This document shows positions 10,064 through 17,949 of a DNA stretch of 64,000 nucleotides, piece after piece. The DNA comes from Halomonas halophila. GTDB taxonomy: Bacteria; Pseudomonadota; Gammaproteobacteria; Pseudomonadales; Halomonadaceae. The stretch lies in the NCBI RefSeq assembly GCF_030406665.1, contig NZ_CP129121.1, forward strand, positions 682,001 through 746,000, given 5' to 3'. Numbering within the stretch: the first letter of the stretch is position 1; each line of letters begins with the position of its first letter. Made by a program: the position numbers and the translations under genes. The notes beneath the pieces are model-generated. The model saw nothing but the letters and a program-made list of their open reading frames with translations. It was not told the origin of the DNA and searched no databases.

Positions 10064-11134
10064 CTAGCGCGCCAGCCCCAGGATGCGGCGATTGCGGGCC
10101 GGGCTGGTGTCCTGGCCGGCGAAGTCGTCGAAGGCGCGGCCGGCGCGGGTGATCAGGTGCTCGGCGATGAAGGGCGCGCCCTCGGCGGCGCCCTGGGCGG
10201 CGTCCTTCAGGCAGCACTCCCATTCGAGCACCGCCCAGCCGTCGTAGCCGTACTGGGTCAGGCGGCTGAAGATGTCCTTGAAGTCGACCTGGCCGTCGCC
10301 CAGCGAGCGGAAGCGCCCGGGACGATCGACCCAGCCCTGATAGCCGCCGTAGACGCCGCTGCGCGCGTCGGGAGTGAACTCGGCGTCCTTGACGTGGAAC
10401 ATGCCGATGCGTTCGTGGTAGCGGTCGATGAAGCCCAGGTAGTCGAGCTGTTGCAGCAGCAGGTGGCTCGGGTCGTAGAGGATCCTGGCCCGCGGATGAT
10501 GATCCACCGCCTCGAGGAAGCGCTCGAAGGAGGCGCCGTCGTGCAGGTCCTCGCCGGGATGGATCTCGTAGCACAGGTCGACCCCGGCCTCCTCGAAGGC
10601 GTCGAGGATCGGCCGCCAGCGCCGGCCGAGCTCGGCGAAGCCTTCCTCGACCAGTCCGGCGGGGCGCTGCGGCCAGGGATAGAAGAACGGCCACAGCAGG
10701 GCGCCGGAGAAGGTGGCGTGGGCCTTGAGCCCGAGCCGCTGGCTGGCCTTCGCCGCCAGCTTGAGCTGGGCGGTGGCCCACTCGGTGCGGGCCTCGGGAT
10801 CGCCGTGCAGCTCGGCCGGGGCGAAGCCGTCGAACAGCTCGTCGAAGGCCGGATGGACCGCCACCAGCTGACCCTGCAGATGGGTGGAGAGCTCGCTGAT
10901 CTCGACGCCGGCCGCGGCGCAGCGGGCCTTGAGCTCGTCGCAGTATGGCTGGCTCTCGGCGGCGCGCTCGAGGTCGATGAAGCGCGGGTCATGGGTCGGC
11001 AGCTGGATGCCGCGGTAGCCCTGGTCGGCGGCCCAGCGGGCGATGGCGTCGAGGCCGTCGAAGGGCGCCTCGTCGCCGATGAACTGGGCCAGGAAGATCG
11101 CCGGGCCGCGGATGCCGGAAGACGTGTCGCTCAT
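10064..11134 (-). CDS. Cytoplasmic sugar isomerase/epimerase-like TIM barrel
   Basis: A 356-residue member of the xylose isomerase-like (AP endonuclease 2) superfamily without a signal peptide. Candidate divalent-metal ligands are the Glu of LCYEIHPGEDLHDG (about 180), the Asp/His of ILYDPSHLLLQQ (about 215), the His of MFHVKDAEF (about 245) and the Glu of VLEWECCLKD (about 305). Members act as isomerases, epimerases, dehydratases or, as shown for some relatives, 3-keto-glycoside cleaving enzymes. It lies between a Gfo/Idh/MocA oxidoreductase and an MFS permease under the same LacI-type operator. The exact reaction is not known. Confidence 0.85.
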   Translation of the reverse strand: MSDTSSGIRGPAIFLAQFIGDEAPFDGLDAIARWAADQGYRGIQLPTHDPRFIDLERAAESQPYCDELKARCAAAGVEISELSTHLQGQLVAVHPAFDELFDGFAPAELHGDPEARTEWATAQLKLAAKASQRLGLKAHATFSGALLWPFFYPWPQRPAGLVEEGFAELGRRWRPILDAFEEAGVDLCYEIHPGEDLHDGASFERFLEAVDHHPRARILYDPSHLLLQQLDYLGFIDRYHERIGMFHVKDAEFTPDARSGVYGGYQGWVDRPGRFRSLGDGQVDFKDIFSRLTQYGYDGWAVLEWECCLKDAAQGAAEGAPFIAEHLITRAGRAFDDFAGQDTSPARNRRILGLAR

Positions 11135-11147
11135 GGAAGGCTCCCGT

Positions 11148-12308
11148 TCAGTCGATGGAGGGCAGGTCGGTCCAGCGGCTGCCGCCGGCCTGGCTCTGGG
11201 TGACCGCCTCGATGAAGGCCATGCCGCGCAGCCCCGAGGCCATGCCGGGCACGCCGGCGATGTCGCCGCGGTCGCCGCGCCGGATCGCCGTGGCGGCGTT
11301 GCCGTAGAGGTTGGCCAGCGCCTCGAGATAGCCCTCGGGGTGGCCGCCGGGCAGGCGCAGCCGCGACAGGGCCGCGTCGACCAGCTCGGGCTGGTCGATG
11401 CCGGCGCGCAGCACGCGCATCGGCGCGCCCCGCGAGCGGTGGACCAGGCTGTTGGGCTCCATCTGGCGCCATTCCAGGGCGCCGTCCTCGCCGTAGAGGC
11501 GCAGCTTCAGCGCATTCTCCTCGCCGGTGCTGACCTGGCTGGCCATCAGGGTGCCGCTGGCGCCTTCGGCGGTGCGCAGCAGCACGTCGCCGTCGTCGTC
11601 CAGCCGGCGGCCGTCGACGTGGCTGCCGAGCGAGGCGCACAGCGATGCGACGCGCTGGCCGGAGACGAACTCGGCCAGTCCGAAGGCATGGGTGCCGATG
11701 TCGGCCATGCAGCCGCTGGGGCCGGCCAGGGCCGGGTCGGTGCGCCAGCCGGCCTGCTTGTTGCCCTGGGCCTCGAGGGTCTCGCCCAGCCAGCCCTGGG
11801 GATACTCGACGTGGATCTTGCGCAGCCGGCCGAGCGCGCCGGCGTCGACCATGGCGCGGGCCTGCCACACCATCGGGTAGCCCAGATAGGTGTGGGCCAG
11901 GCCGTACAGGCCGCCATGCTCGCGCCAGGTGGCCTCGAGGCCGCGGGCCTCGTCCAGCGACAGGGCGGCGGGCTTCTCGCAGAAGACGTGGAAGCCGGCG
12001 GCGAGGGCGGCCTCTGAGATCGGCACGTGCAGGTGATTGGGGGTAACGATCACCAGCAGCTGCATGCGCTGGTCGGCGGGCAGGGCGCGCTCGCCGTCCA
12101 GCAGGCTCTGCCAGTCTGCGTACAGGCGCGATGACGCCACGCCGCAGGCGGCGCCGGTGCGAGTGTTGTTGTCGGCATTGCGGCTGAAGGCGCCGCAGAC
12201 CAGCTCGAAGTGGCCGTCGAGGTTGGCGGCCAGGCGATGGACCTGGCCGATGAAGGCGCCTTCTCCGCCGCCGACCATGCCCAGGCGGACTCTCGGGGTG
12301 GGGGACAT
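11148..12308 (-). CDS. Gfo/Idh/MocA-family oxidoreductase
   Basis: A 386-residue NAD(P)-dependent sugar oxidoreductase. The N-terminal Rossmann motif is LGMVGGGEGAFIGQVHR; the EKPAALSLDEA segment near residue 105 is the family's EKP signature with the catalytic lysine, and GCMADIGTHAFGLAEF near 190 is the substrate-site segment with its histidine. The start at 12308 (GGGAGCG upstream) is chosen because a frame open up to 13427 would run through the shared promoter and the divergent gene. First gene of the leftward set. I infer it reduces a 3-keto-sugar after uptake, or oxidises an inositol-like substrate. Confidence 0.88.
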   Translation of the reverse strand: MSPTPRVRLGMVGGGEGAFIGQVHRLAANLDGHFELVCGAFSRNADNNTRTGAACGVASSRLYADWQSLLDGERALPADQRMQLLVIVTPNHLHVPISEAALAAGFHVFCEKPAALSLDEARGLEATWREHGGLYGLAHTYLGYPMVWQARAMVDAGALGRLRKIHVEYPQGWLGETLEAQGNKQAGWRTDPALAGPSGCMADIGTHAFGLAEFVSGQRVASLCASLGSHVDGRRLDDDGDVLLRTAEGASGTLMASQVSTGEENALKLRLYGEDGALEWRQMEPNSLVHRSRGAPMRVLRAGIDQPELVDAALSRLRLPGGHPEGYLEALANLYGNAATAIRRGDRGDIAGVPGMASGLRGMAFIEAVTQSQAGGSRWTDLPSID

Positions 12309-12341
12309 CGATCGCTCCCGGATCGTGGGTGAACAGTGGTG

Positions 12342-12357
12342 ATGTAACCGGTTACAT
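12342..12357. promoter_or_regulatory. LacI-type operator 1 (ATGTAACCGGTTACAT)
   Basis: A perfect 16-bp palindrome with the central CG and the half-site spacing typical of LacI-family operators, 34 bases before the oxidoreductase start. The LacI-family gene at 16873 is the obvious candidate regulator. Confidence 0.85.
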
Positions 12358-12552
12358 GCTGTGTTTCGCAAAGTAGGGGACGCGGCGTGGATCGAGCAAT
12401 GCGACCAAAGGCTATGCGGCCAATGTCTAGTCTTCGCGGGAAGAAGCGGGCATACGCCGCTGTGCCGGGGCTCGCAGGGTGATCGATGCTGTCGCGAGGG
12501 TAGTGATGGATGGGTTGCTCCATTGCGGCACGAAGGGTGATGACCTAAATAG

Positions 12553-12566
12553 TGTAACCGGTTACA
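12553..12566. promoter_or_regulatory. LacI-type operator 2 (TGTAACCGGTTACA)
   Basis: A perfect 14-bp palindrome with the same core as operator 1, 61 bases before the start of the periplasmic isomerase gene. Centres of the two operators are 210 bp apart. Confidence 0.85.
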
Positions 12567-12626
12567 TAGCTGCTGGATGCGGTCATGGCTCGCCATCGAG
12601 CCCTCAACGACACGGAGACACGCCTC

Positions 12627-13508
12627 ATGCACAACAACACGACACGCCCGCTCGCTGCCTTCCGCCCCCGCACGCTGCTGGCCTGCCTGTGGGCCGCCCT
12701 GGCACTGCCGGGGCTGGCCCACGCCCAGTCTCAGGACCCGGCCGCCTCGCCGGTGGCCGCCCAGATGTACACCCTGCGCGACGTCGGCTCGCTGGAGCAG
12801 CAGTTCGCTGCCGTCGAGCGCGCCGGCATCGCCTCGGTGGAACTGGTCGGCGACCAGGGCGTCGTGGCCGAGGAGATGAACGCGCTGCTGGCCGAGCACG
12901 AGCTGTCGGTCAGCTCCAGCCACGTGCCCCTCGACGACCTGCGCCACGATCTCGACGACGTGGTCGCCTTCCATCGCGCGATCGGCAACGACACCCTGGT
13001 GATTCCCTACCTGGCCGAGGACGAGCGCCCCGACAGCGCCGAGGGCTGGCGGGCGCTCGGCGAGGAGATCGGCGGCCTGGCCAGCCGACTCGCCGAGGAC
13101 GACATGCGCCTGGCCTACCACAACCACGACTTCGAGATGCGGACCTTCGACGGCCGCACGGCGCTGGAGATCCTGCTGGAGGCCGCCGGCCCCGAGGTGA
13201 TGGGCGAGGTCGACCTGGCCTGGGTGGCCCGCGGCGGCCAGGACCCGGCCGAGTACCTCGAGCACTTCGACGGCCGGCTGTTCGCGATCCACGCCAAGGA
13301 CAACGCCCCGGCCGGCACTGCCGAGGACCAGCGCGGCTTCGCCATCATCGGCCAGGGCGTTCTCGACTGGGACGAGCTCCTGCCCGCCGCCCGCGAGGCC
13401 GGCGCCGAGGTCTACGTCATCGAGCACGACCAGCCGAAGGATGCCCAGGCGGTGCTGACCGAGGGCAACCGCTTCCTCGAGGCGGCGCTGTCGGCGCAGG
13501 CCGATTGA
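12627..13508 (+). CDS. Secreted sugar isomerase-like TIM barrel
   Basis: A 293-residue protein with a cleavable signal peptide (ALALPGLAHA, cut before QSQD). GGAGA upstream supports the start at 12627 over the longer frame from 12585. The mature part is a xylose isomerase-like TIM barrel with metal-ligand candidates in ASVELVGDQG, YHNHDFEMR, GEVDLAWVARGG, FAIHAKDN and YVIEHDQ. Location in the periplasm is unusual for an isomerase and matches members that work on keto-glycosides made outside the inner membrane. It opens the rightward set with the GMC dehydrogenase and DUF1080 protein. Specific reaction unknown; a lyase or hydratase step on a 3-keto-glycoside is my leading guess. Confidence 0.85.
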   Translation: MHNNTTRPLAAFRPRTLLACLWAALALPGLAHAQSQDPAASPVAAQMYTLRDVGSLEQQFAAVERAGIASVELVGDQGVVAEEMNALLAEHELSVSSSHVPLDDLRHDLDDVVAFHRAIGNDTLVIPYLAEDERPDSAEGWRALGEEIGGLASRLAEDDMRLAYHNHDFEMRTFDGRTALEILLEAAGPEVMGEVDLAWVARGGQDPAEYLEHFDGRLFAIHAKDNAPAGTAEDQRGFAIIGQGVLDWDELLPAAREAGAEVYVIEHDQPKDAQAVLTEGNRFLEAALSAQAD

Positions 13509-13552
13509 TAACCGCCGGCGGAACCGCTCGAGGCTGTTCCGTCGACAGGTCT

Positions 13553-13620
13553 ACGAGGGGGCGCTGTGAACCCTTCCCTGGGCGCTACCGATTCCATCCC
13601 TGGAATAGGACCCCCTCTGC
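13553..13620 (+). repeat. Intergenic hairpin repeat, copy 2
   Basis: The arms GAGGGGG and CCCCCTC bracket a 60-base element whose left part is identical to copy 1 (GCGCTGTGAACC, then CTTCCCTGGGCGCTACCGA). Here the interior is short and contains TTCCATCCCTGGAA, a small hairpin. It sits in the 192-base gap before the GMC gene. Confidence 0.75.
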
Positions 13621-13700
13621 GACCTGTCCCCGGCGCCTCTCGCCTGGATGACGCCAGGCCGGAGCGAAACGGCATAACGACAAGGACAGGGAGACCGATC

Positions 13701-15389
13701 GTGGCAGATCATCATTACGACGCCATCGTGGTGGGTTCGGGCATCAGCGGCGGCTGGGCCGCCAAGGAGCTCACCGAGAAGGGACTCAAGGTGCTGCTGC
13801 TGGAGCGCGGCCGCAACATCGAGCACATCAAGGACTACCACAACGCCCACAAGGAGGCCTGGGACTACCCGCACCGCGGCGAGCCGACCCAGCAGATGAA
13901 GGCCGACTATCCGGTGCTCAGCCGCGATTATCCGCTCAACGAGCAGACCCTGGGCATGTGGGCCGACGAGCGGGCCAACCCCTACGTCGAGCAGCAGCGC
14001 TTCGACTGGTTCCGCGGCTATCACGTCGGCGGTCGCTCGCTGCTGTGGGGGCGCCAGAGCTACCGCTGGGCGCCGACGGACTTCGAGGCCAACCAGCGCG
14101 AGGGCGTGGCCGTCGACTGGCCGATCCGCTACGAGGATCTGGCGCCCTGGTACGACTACGTCGAGCGCTTCGCCGGCATCGCCGGGACCCGCGAGGGGCT
14201 GGATATCCTGCCCGACGGCGAGTTCCTGCCGCCGATCCCGCTGAACCGCGTGGAGAAGGACGTGGCTGCGCGCCTCCAGCAATCCTTCGGCGGCCGTCGC
14301 CATCTCATCCACAGCCGGACGGCCAACATCACCCAGCCCAAGCCGGAGCAGAATCGGGTCAACTGCCAGTTCCGCAACAAGTGCTGGCTGGGCTGCCCCT
14401 ACGGCGGCTACTTCAGCACCCAGTCGGCGACCCTGCCGGTGGCCATGGCCACCGGCAACCTGACCCTGCGGCCCTTCTCGATCGTCACCCAGGTGCTCTA
14501 CGACAGGGACCGCGGCCGCGCCCGGGGCGTCGAGGTGCTGGACGCCGAGAACGGCCAGACCTTCGAGTACACCGCCGACGTGGTGTTCCTCAACGCTTCC
14601 ACCTTCAACTCCACCTGGGTGCTGATGAACTCGGCCACCGACGTCTGGCCGGGCGGGCTCGGCAGCAGCAGCGGCGAGCTCGGCCACAACGTCATGGACC
14701 ACCACTTCCGGGTCGGCGCCAGCGGCGAGATCGAGGGCTACGAGGACACCTATTACTTCGGGCGACGCCCCGCGGGCTTCTATATTCCGCGCTTCCGCAA
14801 CGTCGGCGACGACCGCCGCGACTACCTGCGCGGCTTCGGCTACCAGGGCTCGGCCAGCCGCGAGCGCTGGGAGCGCGAGGTCGCCGAGGTCAGCCACGGC
14901 GCCGCGCTCAAGCAGGCGCTCAGCCAGCCGGGGGGCTGGAGCATCGGTATGACCGCCTTCGGCGAGATGCTGCCCCGCCACGCCAACCGCATCTCGCTGG
15001 ACCCTGGCGTCACCGACGCCTGGGGCCTGCCGGTGCTGGCGATGGACGTCGGGCTCGGTGACAACGAGCGCGCCATGCGCCGCGACATGGTGCAGGACGC
15101 GGTGGACATGCTCGAGGCCGCCGGGGTGCGGAACGTGACGCCCGAGGAGGGCGACTACGCGCCGGGCATGGGCATCCACGAGATGGGCACCGCGCGCATG
15201 GGGCGCGATCCCGCCACCTCGGTGCTCAACGCCCACAACCAGGTATGGGACGCGCCCAATGTCTACGTCACCGACGGCGCCTGCATGACCTCGTCGTCCT
15301 GCGTCAATCCATCGCTGACCTACATGGCGCTGACCGCCCGGGCGGTCGACCACGCCGTGCGCGAGCTGAAGAGGGGGAACCTGGCATGA
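13701..15389 (+). CDS. GMC oxidoreductase, glucoside 3-dehydrogenase/gluconate 2-dehydrogenase large subunit type
   Basis: A 562-residue FAD enzyme. The FAD motif VVGSGISGGWAAKEL starts near residue 10; the C-terminal HEMGTARMGRDP and SSSCVNPSLTYMALTARAVDHAV segments carry the GMC catalytic His and Asn. Cysteines 222, 228 and 232 (NCQFRNKCWLGCPYGG) form a cluster that could bind iron-sulfur, as in bacterial FAD-glucose dehydrogenases. The GTG start at 13701 follows CAGGGAGA; a longer frame would begin inside the repeat. It has no signal peptide, and the next gene, overlapping by 4 bases, encodes the Tat-exported small subunit that would carry it to the periplasm. Oxidation of glycosides at C3 is inferred from family and context. 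Confidence 0.87.
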   Translation: MADHHYDAIVVGSGISGGWAAKELTEKGLKVLLLERGRNIEHIKDYHNAHKEAWDYPHRGEPTQQMKADYPVLSRDYPLNEQTLGMWADERANPYVEQQRFDWFRGYHVGGRSLLWGRQSYRWAPTDFEANQREGVAVDWPIRYEDLAPWYDYVERFAGIAGTREGLDILPDGEFLPPIPLNRVEKDVAARLQQSFGGRRHLIHSRTANITQPKPEQNRVNCQFRNKCWLGCPYGGYFSTQSATLPVAMATGNLTLRPFSIVTQVLYDRDRGRARGVEVLDAENGQTFEYTADVVFLNASTFNSTWVLMNSATDVWPGGLGSSSGELGHNVMDHHFRVGASGEIEGYEDTYYFGRRPAGFYIPRFRNVGDDRRDYLRGFGYQGSASRERWEREVAEVSHGAALKQALSQPGGWSIGMTAFGEMLPRHANRISLDPGVTDAWGLPVLAMDVGLGDNERAMRRDMVQDAVDMLEAAGVRNVTPEEGDYAPGMGIHEMGTARMGRDPATSVLNAHNQVWDAPNVYVTDGACMTSSSCVNPSLTYMALTARAVDHAVRELKRGNLA

Positions 15390-15937
15390 ATCGCCGCGAA
15401 CTGCTCAAGATGATCGCCGTCGCTACCGGCACCGCGCTGGTCGGCGGCCAGGCCCTCACCGCCTTCGCCGGCGGCAGGGGCGAGGAGGCACTGACGGACG
15501 CGGACGTGCGCCTGCTCGACGAGGTGGCCGAGACCCTGCTGCCGCGTACCGATACCCCGGGCGCAAGGGACGCCGAGGTCGGCGACTTCATGCGGGTGTT
15601 CGTGCGCGACTGCTACACCGCCGAGCAGCAGGCGCGGTTCCGCGACGGCATCGCCCGGATCGAGGCCCACAGCCGCGCGGCCCATGGCGCCGGCTTCCTG
15701 GCCCTGGACGCGCCGCGCCGCGGCGAGGTCGTCGCCGCCCTCGACCGCGAGGCTCGGGCGCGGGTCGCCGCCGAGGGCGAGCTCCACGGCTTCACCCTGA
15801 TCAAGCAGCTGACCCTGTTCGGCTTCTTCACCTCGAAGGTCGGCGGCACCGAGGTACTGCGCTACGTGGCCATCCCCGGCCGCTACGACGGCGACCTGGC
15901 CTACGAGCCCGGCGAGCCGGCCTGGGCGACCACCTGA
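15386..15937 (+). CDS. Gluconate 2-dehydrogenase subunit 3-family protein, Tat-exported small subunit
   Basis: A 183-residue protein beginning MNRRELLKMIAVATGTALVGG, a twin-arginine signal. The rest matches the small (hitch-hiker) subunit of FAD-dependent sugar dehydrogenases (TDADVRLLDEVAETLLPRTDTPGARDAEVGDFM). It pairs with the GMC subunit, needed for folding and export of the complex. ATG overlaps the TGA of the GMC gene, implying tight coupling. No cytochrome c subunit follows, although these complexes often have one. Confidence 0.88.
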   Translation: MNRRELLKMIAVATGTALVGGQALTAFAGGRGEEALTDADVRLLDEVAETLLPRTDTPGARDAEVGDFMRVFVRDCYTAEQQARFRDGIARIEAHSRAAHGAGFLALDAPRRGEVVAALDREARARVAAEGELHGFTLIKQLTLFGFFTSKVGGTEVLRYVAIPGRYDGDLAYEPGEPAWATT

Positions 15938-16005
15938 GCGCCTTCGCGCCATCCCGGCGCGGGCGTCACCGCCCGCGCGGCTCATGCAACGAGAGGAGAC
16001 ATCTT

Positions 16006-16773
16006 ATGCACAAGGGAGTATCTGCGGGCGCGCTGATGACCGGGCTGGCCACGCTGGCCACCCTGGCGTCGACCGCTCCCCAGGCCGACGCGTCGAGTGA
16101 CGCCGAGCGGGCGGCTAGGACGGAGGTCTGGGAGCCGGCGCCGCCGGTGGTGGCGGCACCGGCCGGCGGCGTGCCGTCGGACGCCGTGGTGCTGTTCGAC
16201 GGCACGGATCTCTCCGCCTGGGAAGGCGAGGCGGGCGGGCCGGCCGAGTGGCGGGTGGAGGACGGCGCCATGACGGTGGTGCCCGGCGCCGGCGGTATCC
16301 GCACCCGGGAGGCGTTCTGCGATGTCCAGCTGCATCTTGAATGGCGCACCCCGGCCGACATCGACGGTTTCGACGGCCAGGATCGCGGCAACAGCGGCGT
16401 CTTCCTGCAGCAGCGCTACGAGATCCAGGTGCTGGATTCCCACGACAACCCCACCTACGCCAACGGTCAGGCGGCCTCGATCTACAAGCAGCACATGCCG
16501 CTGGTCAACGCCTCCCGGGGGCCGGGCGAGTGGCAGGCCTACGACATCCTCTACACCGCGCCGCGCTTCGACGAGGACGGCGAGCTGGACGCGCCGGCCC
16601 ACGTCACGGTGCTGCACAACGGCGTGCTGGTGCAGCATCACGCCACGATCCAGGGCACCACCGAGTGGATCGGCGCGCCTTCCTACGACGAGGCCCACGG
16701 CTGCGCGCCGCTCGCCCTGCAGGATCACGACGCGGCGGTGAGCTTTCGCAACGTATGGATCAGAAGGCTCTAA
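16006..16773 (+). CDS. Secreted DUF1080 / 3-keto-disaccharide hydrolase domain protein
   Basis: A 255-residue protein with a signal peptide (cut near ADA-SS) and one DUF1080 domain, a concanavalin-like fold. VVLFDGTDLSAWEG opens the domain; DRGNSGVFLQQRYEIQVLDS, NASRGPGEWQAYDI and the closing VSFRNVWIRRL are family hallmarks. Members hydrolyse or otherwise cleave 3-keto-glycosides. Next to a likely C3-dehydrogenase this gives a credible two-step cleavage in the periplasm. GGAGA lies before the start. Which glycosides are used cannot be read from sequence. Confidence 0.86.
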   Translation: MHKGVSAGALMTGLATLATLASTAPQADASSDAERAARTEVWEPAPPVVAAPAGGVPSDAVVLFDGTDLSAWEGEAGGPAEWRVEDGAMTVVPGAGGIRTREAFCDVQLHLEWRTPADIDGFDGQDRGNSGVFLQQRYEIQVLDSHDNPTYANGQAASIYKQHMPLVNASRGPGEWQAYDILYTAPRFDEDGELDAPAHVTVLHNGVLVQHHATIQGTTEWIGAPSYDEAHGCAPLALQDHDAAVSFRNVWIRRL

Positions 16774-16872
16774 GGATATCGCCGGCCGCATGCGATAAGC
16801 TGGGGCGTCCGCCGCGGCCGGTTCGTCGGGCGAGCCGGGGCGGCGGATCGTGTCGCATCGAGAAGAGGACGC

Positions 16873-17895
16873 ATGTCCAATATACGCAAGGTCGCCGAAC
16901 TGGCGGGCGTCTCCGTGGCCACGGTGTCGCGGACCCTCAAGTCGCCGGATATCGTGTCGCCGGCCACCCGCGACAAGGTGCGCCGAGCCATCGAGGCCTC
17001 GGGCTATCGCCCCAACCAGATGGCCGTGCAGTTCCGCTCCCGGCGCAGCCACAACCTGGCGGTGCTGGTGCCGACCATCGCCAACACCTTCTTCGCCCGG
17101 GTGATCGCCGGGGTCCAGCAGGCGGCCCGCGAGCAGGGCTACGGCGTGCTGCTGTGCAACACCCTGGGGCAGGAAGAGGACGAGATCCAGTACGCCGGCA
17201 TGGTGGCCGCCCGCCAGGCCGACGGCGTCATCCAGCTGCGCGCCTTCAACCCCTTTCCGGACGATGCCGTCGAGCCGGGCCGGCCGCTGCCCATGGTCAA
17301 CGCCTGCGAGGTGCTCGACGACGCCCCTTGCCCGACGCTCCGGATCGACAACCGGGCGGCGGCGCGTACCCTCACCGAGCATCTGATCGCGCTGGGCCAC
17401 CGGCGCATTGCCATGATTCAGGGGCCGCGGCGCAGCCCGCTGACCCGCGATCGCGTGGCAGGCTATCGCGATGCGCTGGCGGCCGCGGGCATCGCGCCCG
17501 ACGAGACCCTGCTGTGCCCCGGCGACTTCACCCCGGCTTCCGGACATGCGGCGGCGGGCAGCCTGCTGGCCGTCGAGTCGCCGCCGACCGCGATCTTCTG
17601 CGAGAGCGACGAGATGGCCATCGGCGCCATCAGTCGCCTCCGGCAGGCGGGGCTGTCGGTGCCCGCCGACGTCTCGGTGGCCGGCTTCGACGATATCGCC
17701 TTCGCCTCCTACAGCGATCCGGCGCTGACCACCATCGCCCAGCCCGCCGAGGCCTTCGGGCGTCGCGCCGTGGAGATGCTGATCGCTATCCTGGAGGGGC
17801 GCGGCGAGGTCGCGCCCAGGGTCGTGCTGCCCCACGAGCTGGTGATTCGCGACAGCACCGCGCCGCCCCGCGACGACATCCGGGACCGCGGATAG
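16873..17895 (+). CDS. LacI-family transcriptional regulator
   Basis: A 340-residue repressor. The N-terminal helix-turn-helix is RKVAELAGVSVATVSRTL with the hinge helix around ATRDKVRRAIEASGYRPNQMA; the remainder is a periplasmic-binding-protein-like effector domain (NLAVLVPTIANTFFARVIAGVQ, AIFCESDEMAIGAI, VSVAGFDDIAFASY). It ends the rightward set. The two TGTAACCGGTTACA operators in the divergent promoter are its likely targets. None is seen directly before this gene, so it may be transcribed with the operon or from a weak promoter in the 99-base gap. Confidence 0.9.
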   Translation: MSNIRKVAELAGVSVATVSRTLKSPDIVSPATRDKVRRAIEASGYRPNQMAVQFRSRRSHNLAVLVPTIANTFFARVIAGVQQAAREQGYGVLLCNTLGQEEDEIQYAGMVAARQADGVIQLRAFNPFPDDAVEPGRPLPMVNACEVLDDAPCPTLRIDNRAAARTLTEHLIALGHRRIAMIQGPRRSPLTRDRVAGYRDALAAAGIAPDETLLCPGDFTPASGHAAAGSLLAVESPPTAIFCESDEMAIGAISRLRQAGLSVPADVSVAGFDDIAFASYSDPALTTIAQPAEAFGRRAVEMLIAILEGRGEVAPRVVLPHELVIRDSTAPPRDDIRDRG

Positions 17896-17949
17896 CGCCA
17901 TCGGCTACCCTGTTCGGCAACCGCGCCGCATCTCCCTGAGAGGAACGTC

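Larger units (their letters stand above)
12309..12626. promoter_or_regulatory. Divergent promoter region with two LacI-type operators
   Basis: This 318-base gap separates the leftward oxidoreductase set from the rightward periplasmic set. It contains two nearly identical palindromes, at 12342-12357 and 12553-12566, each near one gene start. No other gene or clear RNA structure is seen. Confidence 0.8.

Noticed and set aside
12309..13427. Open frame extending the leftward oxidoreductase by over 370 residues
   Set aside because: It runs through the divergent promoter, both operators and the opposite gene; the clear Rossmann start at 12308 has its own ribosome site.
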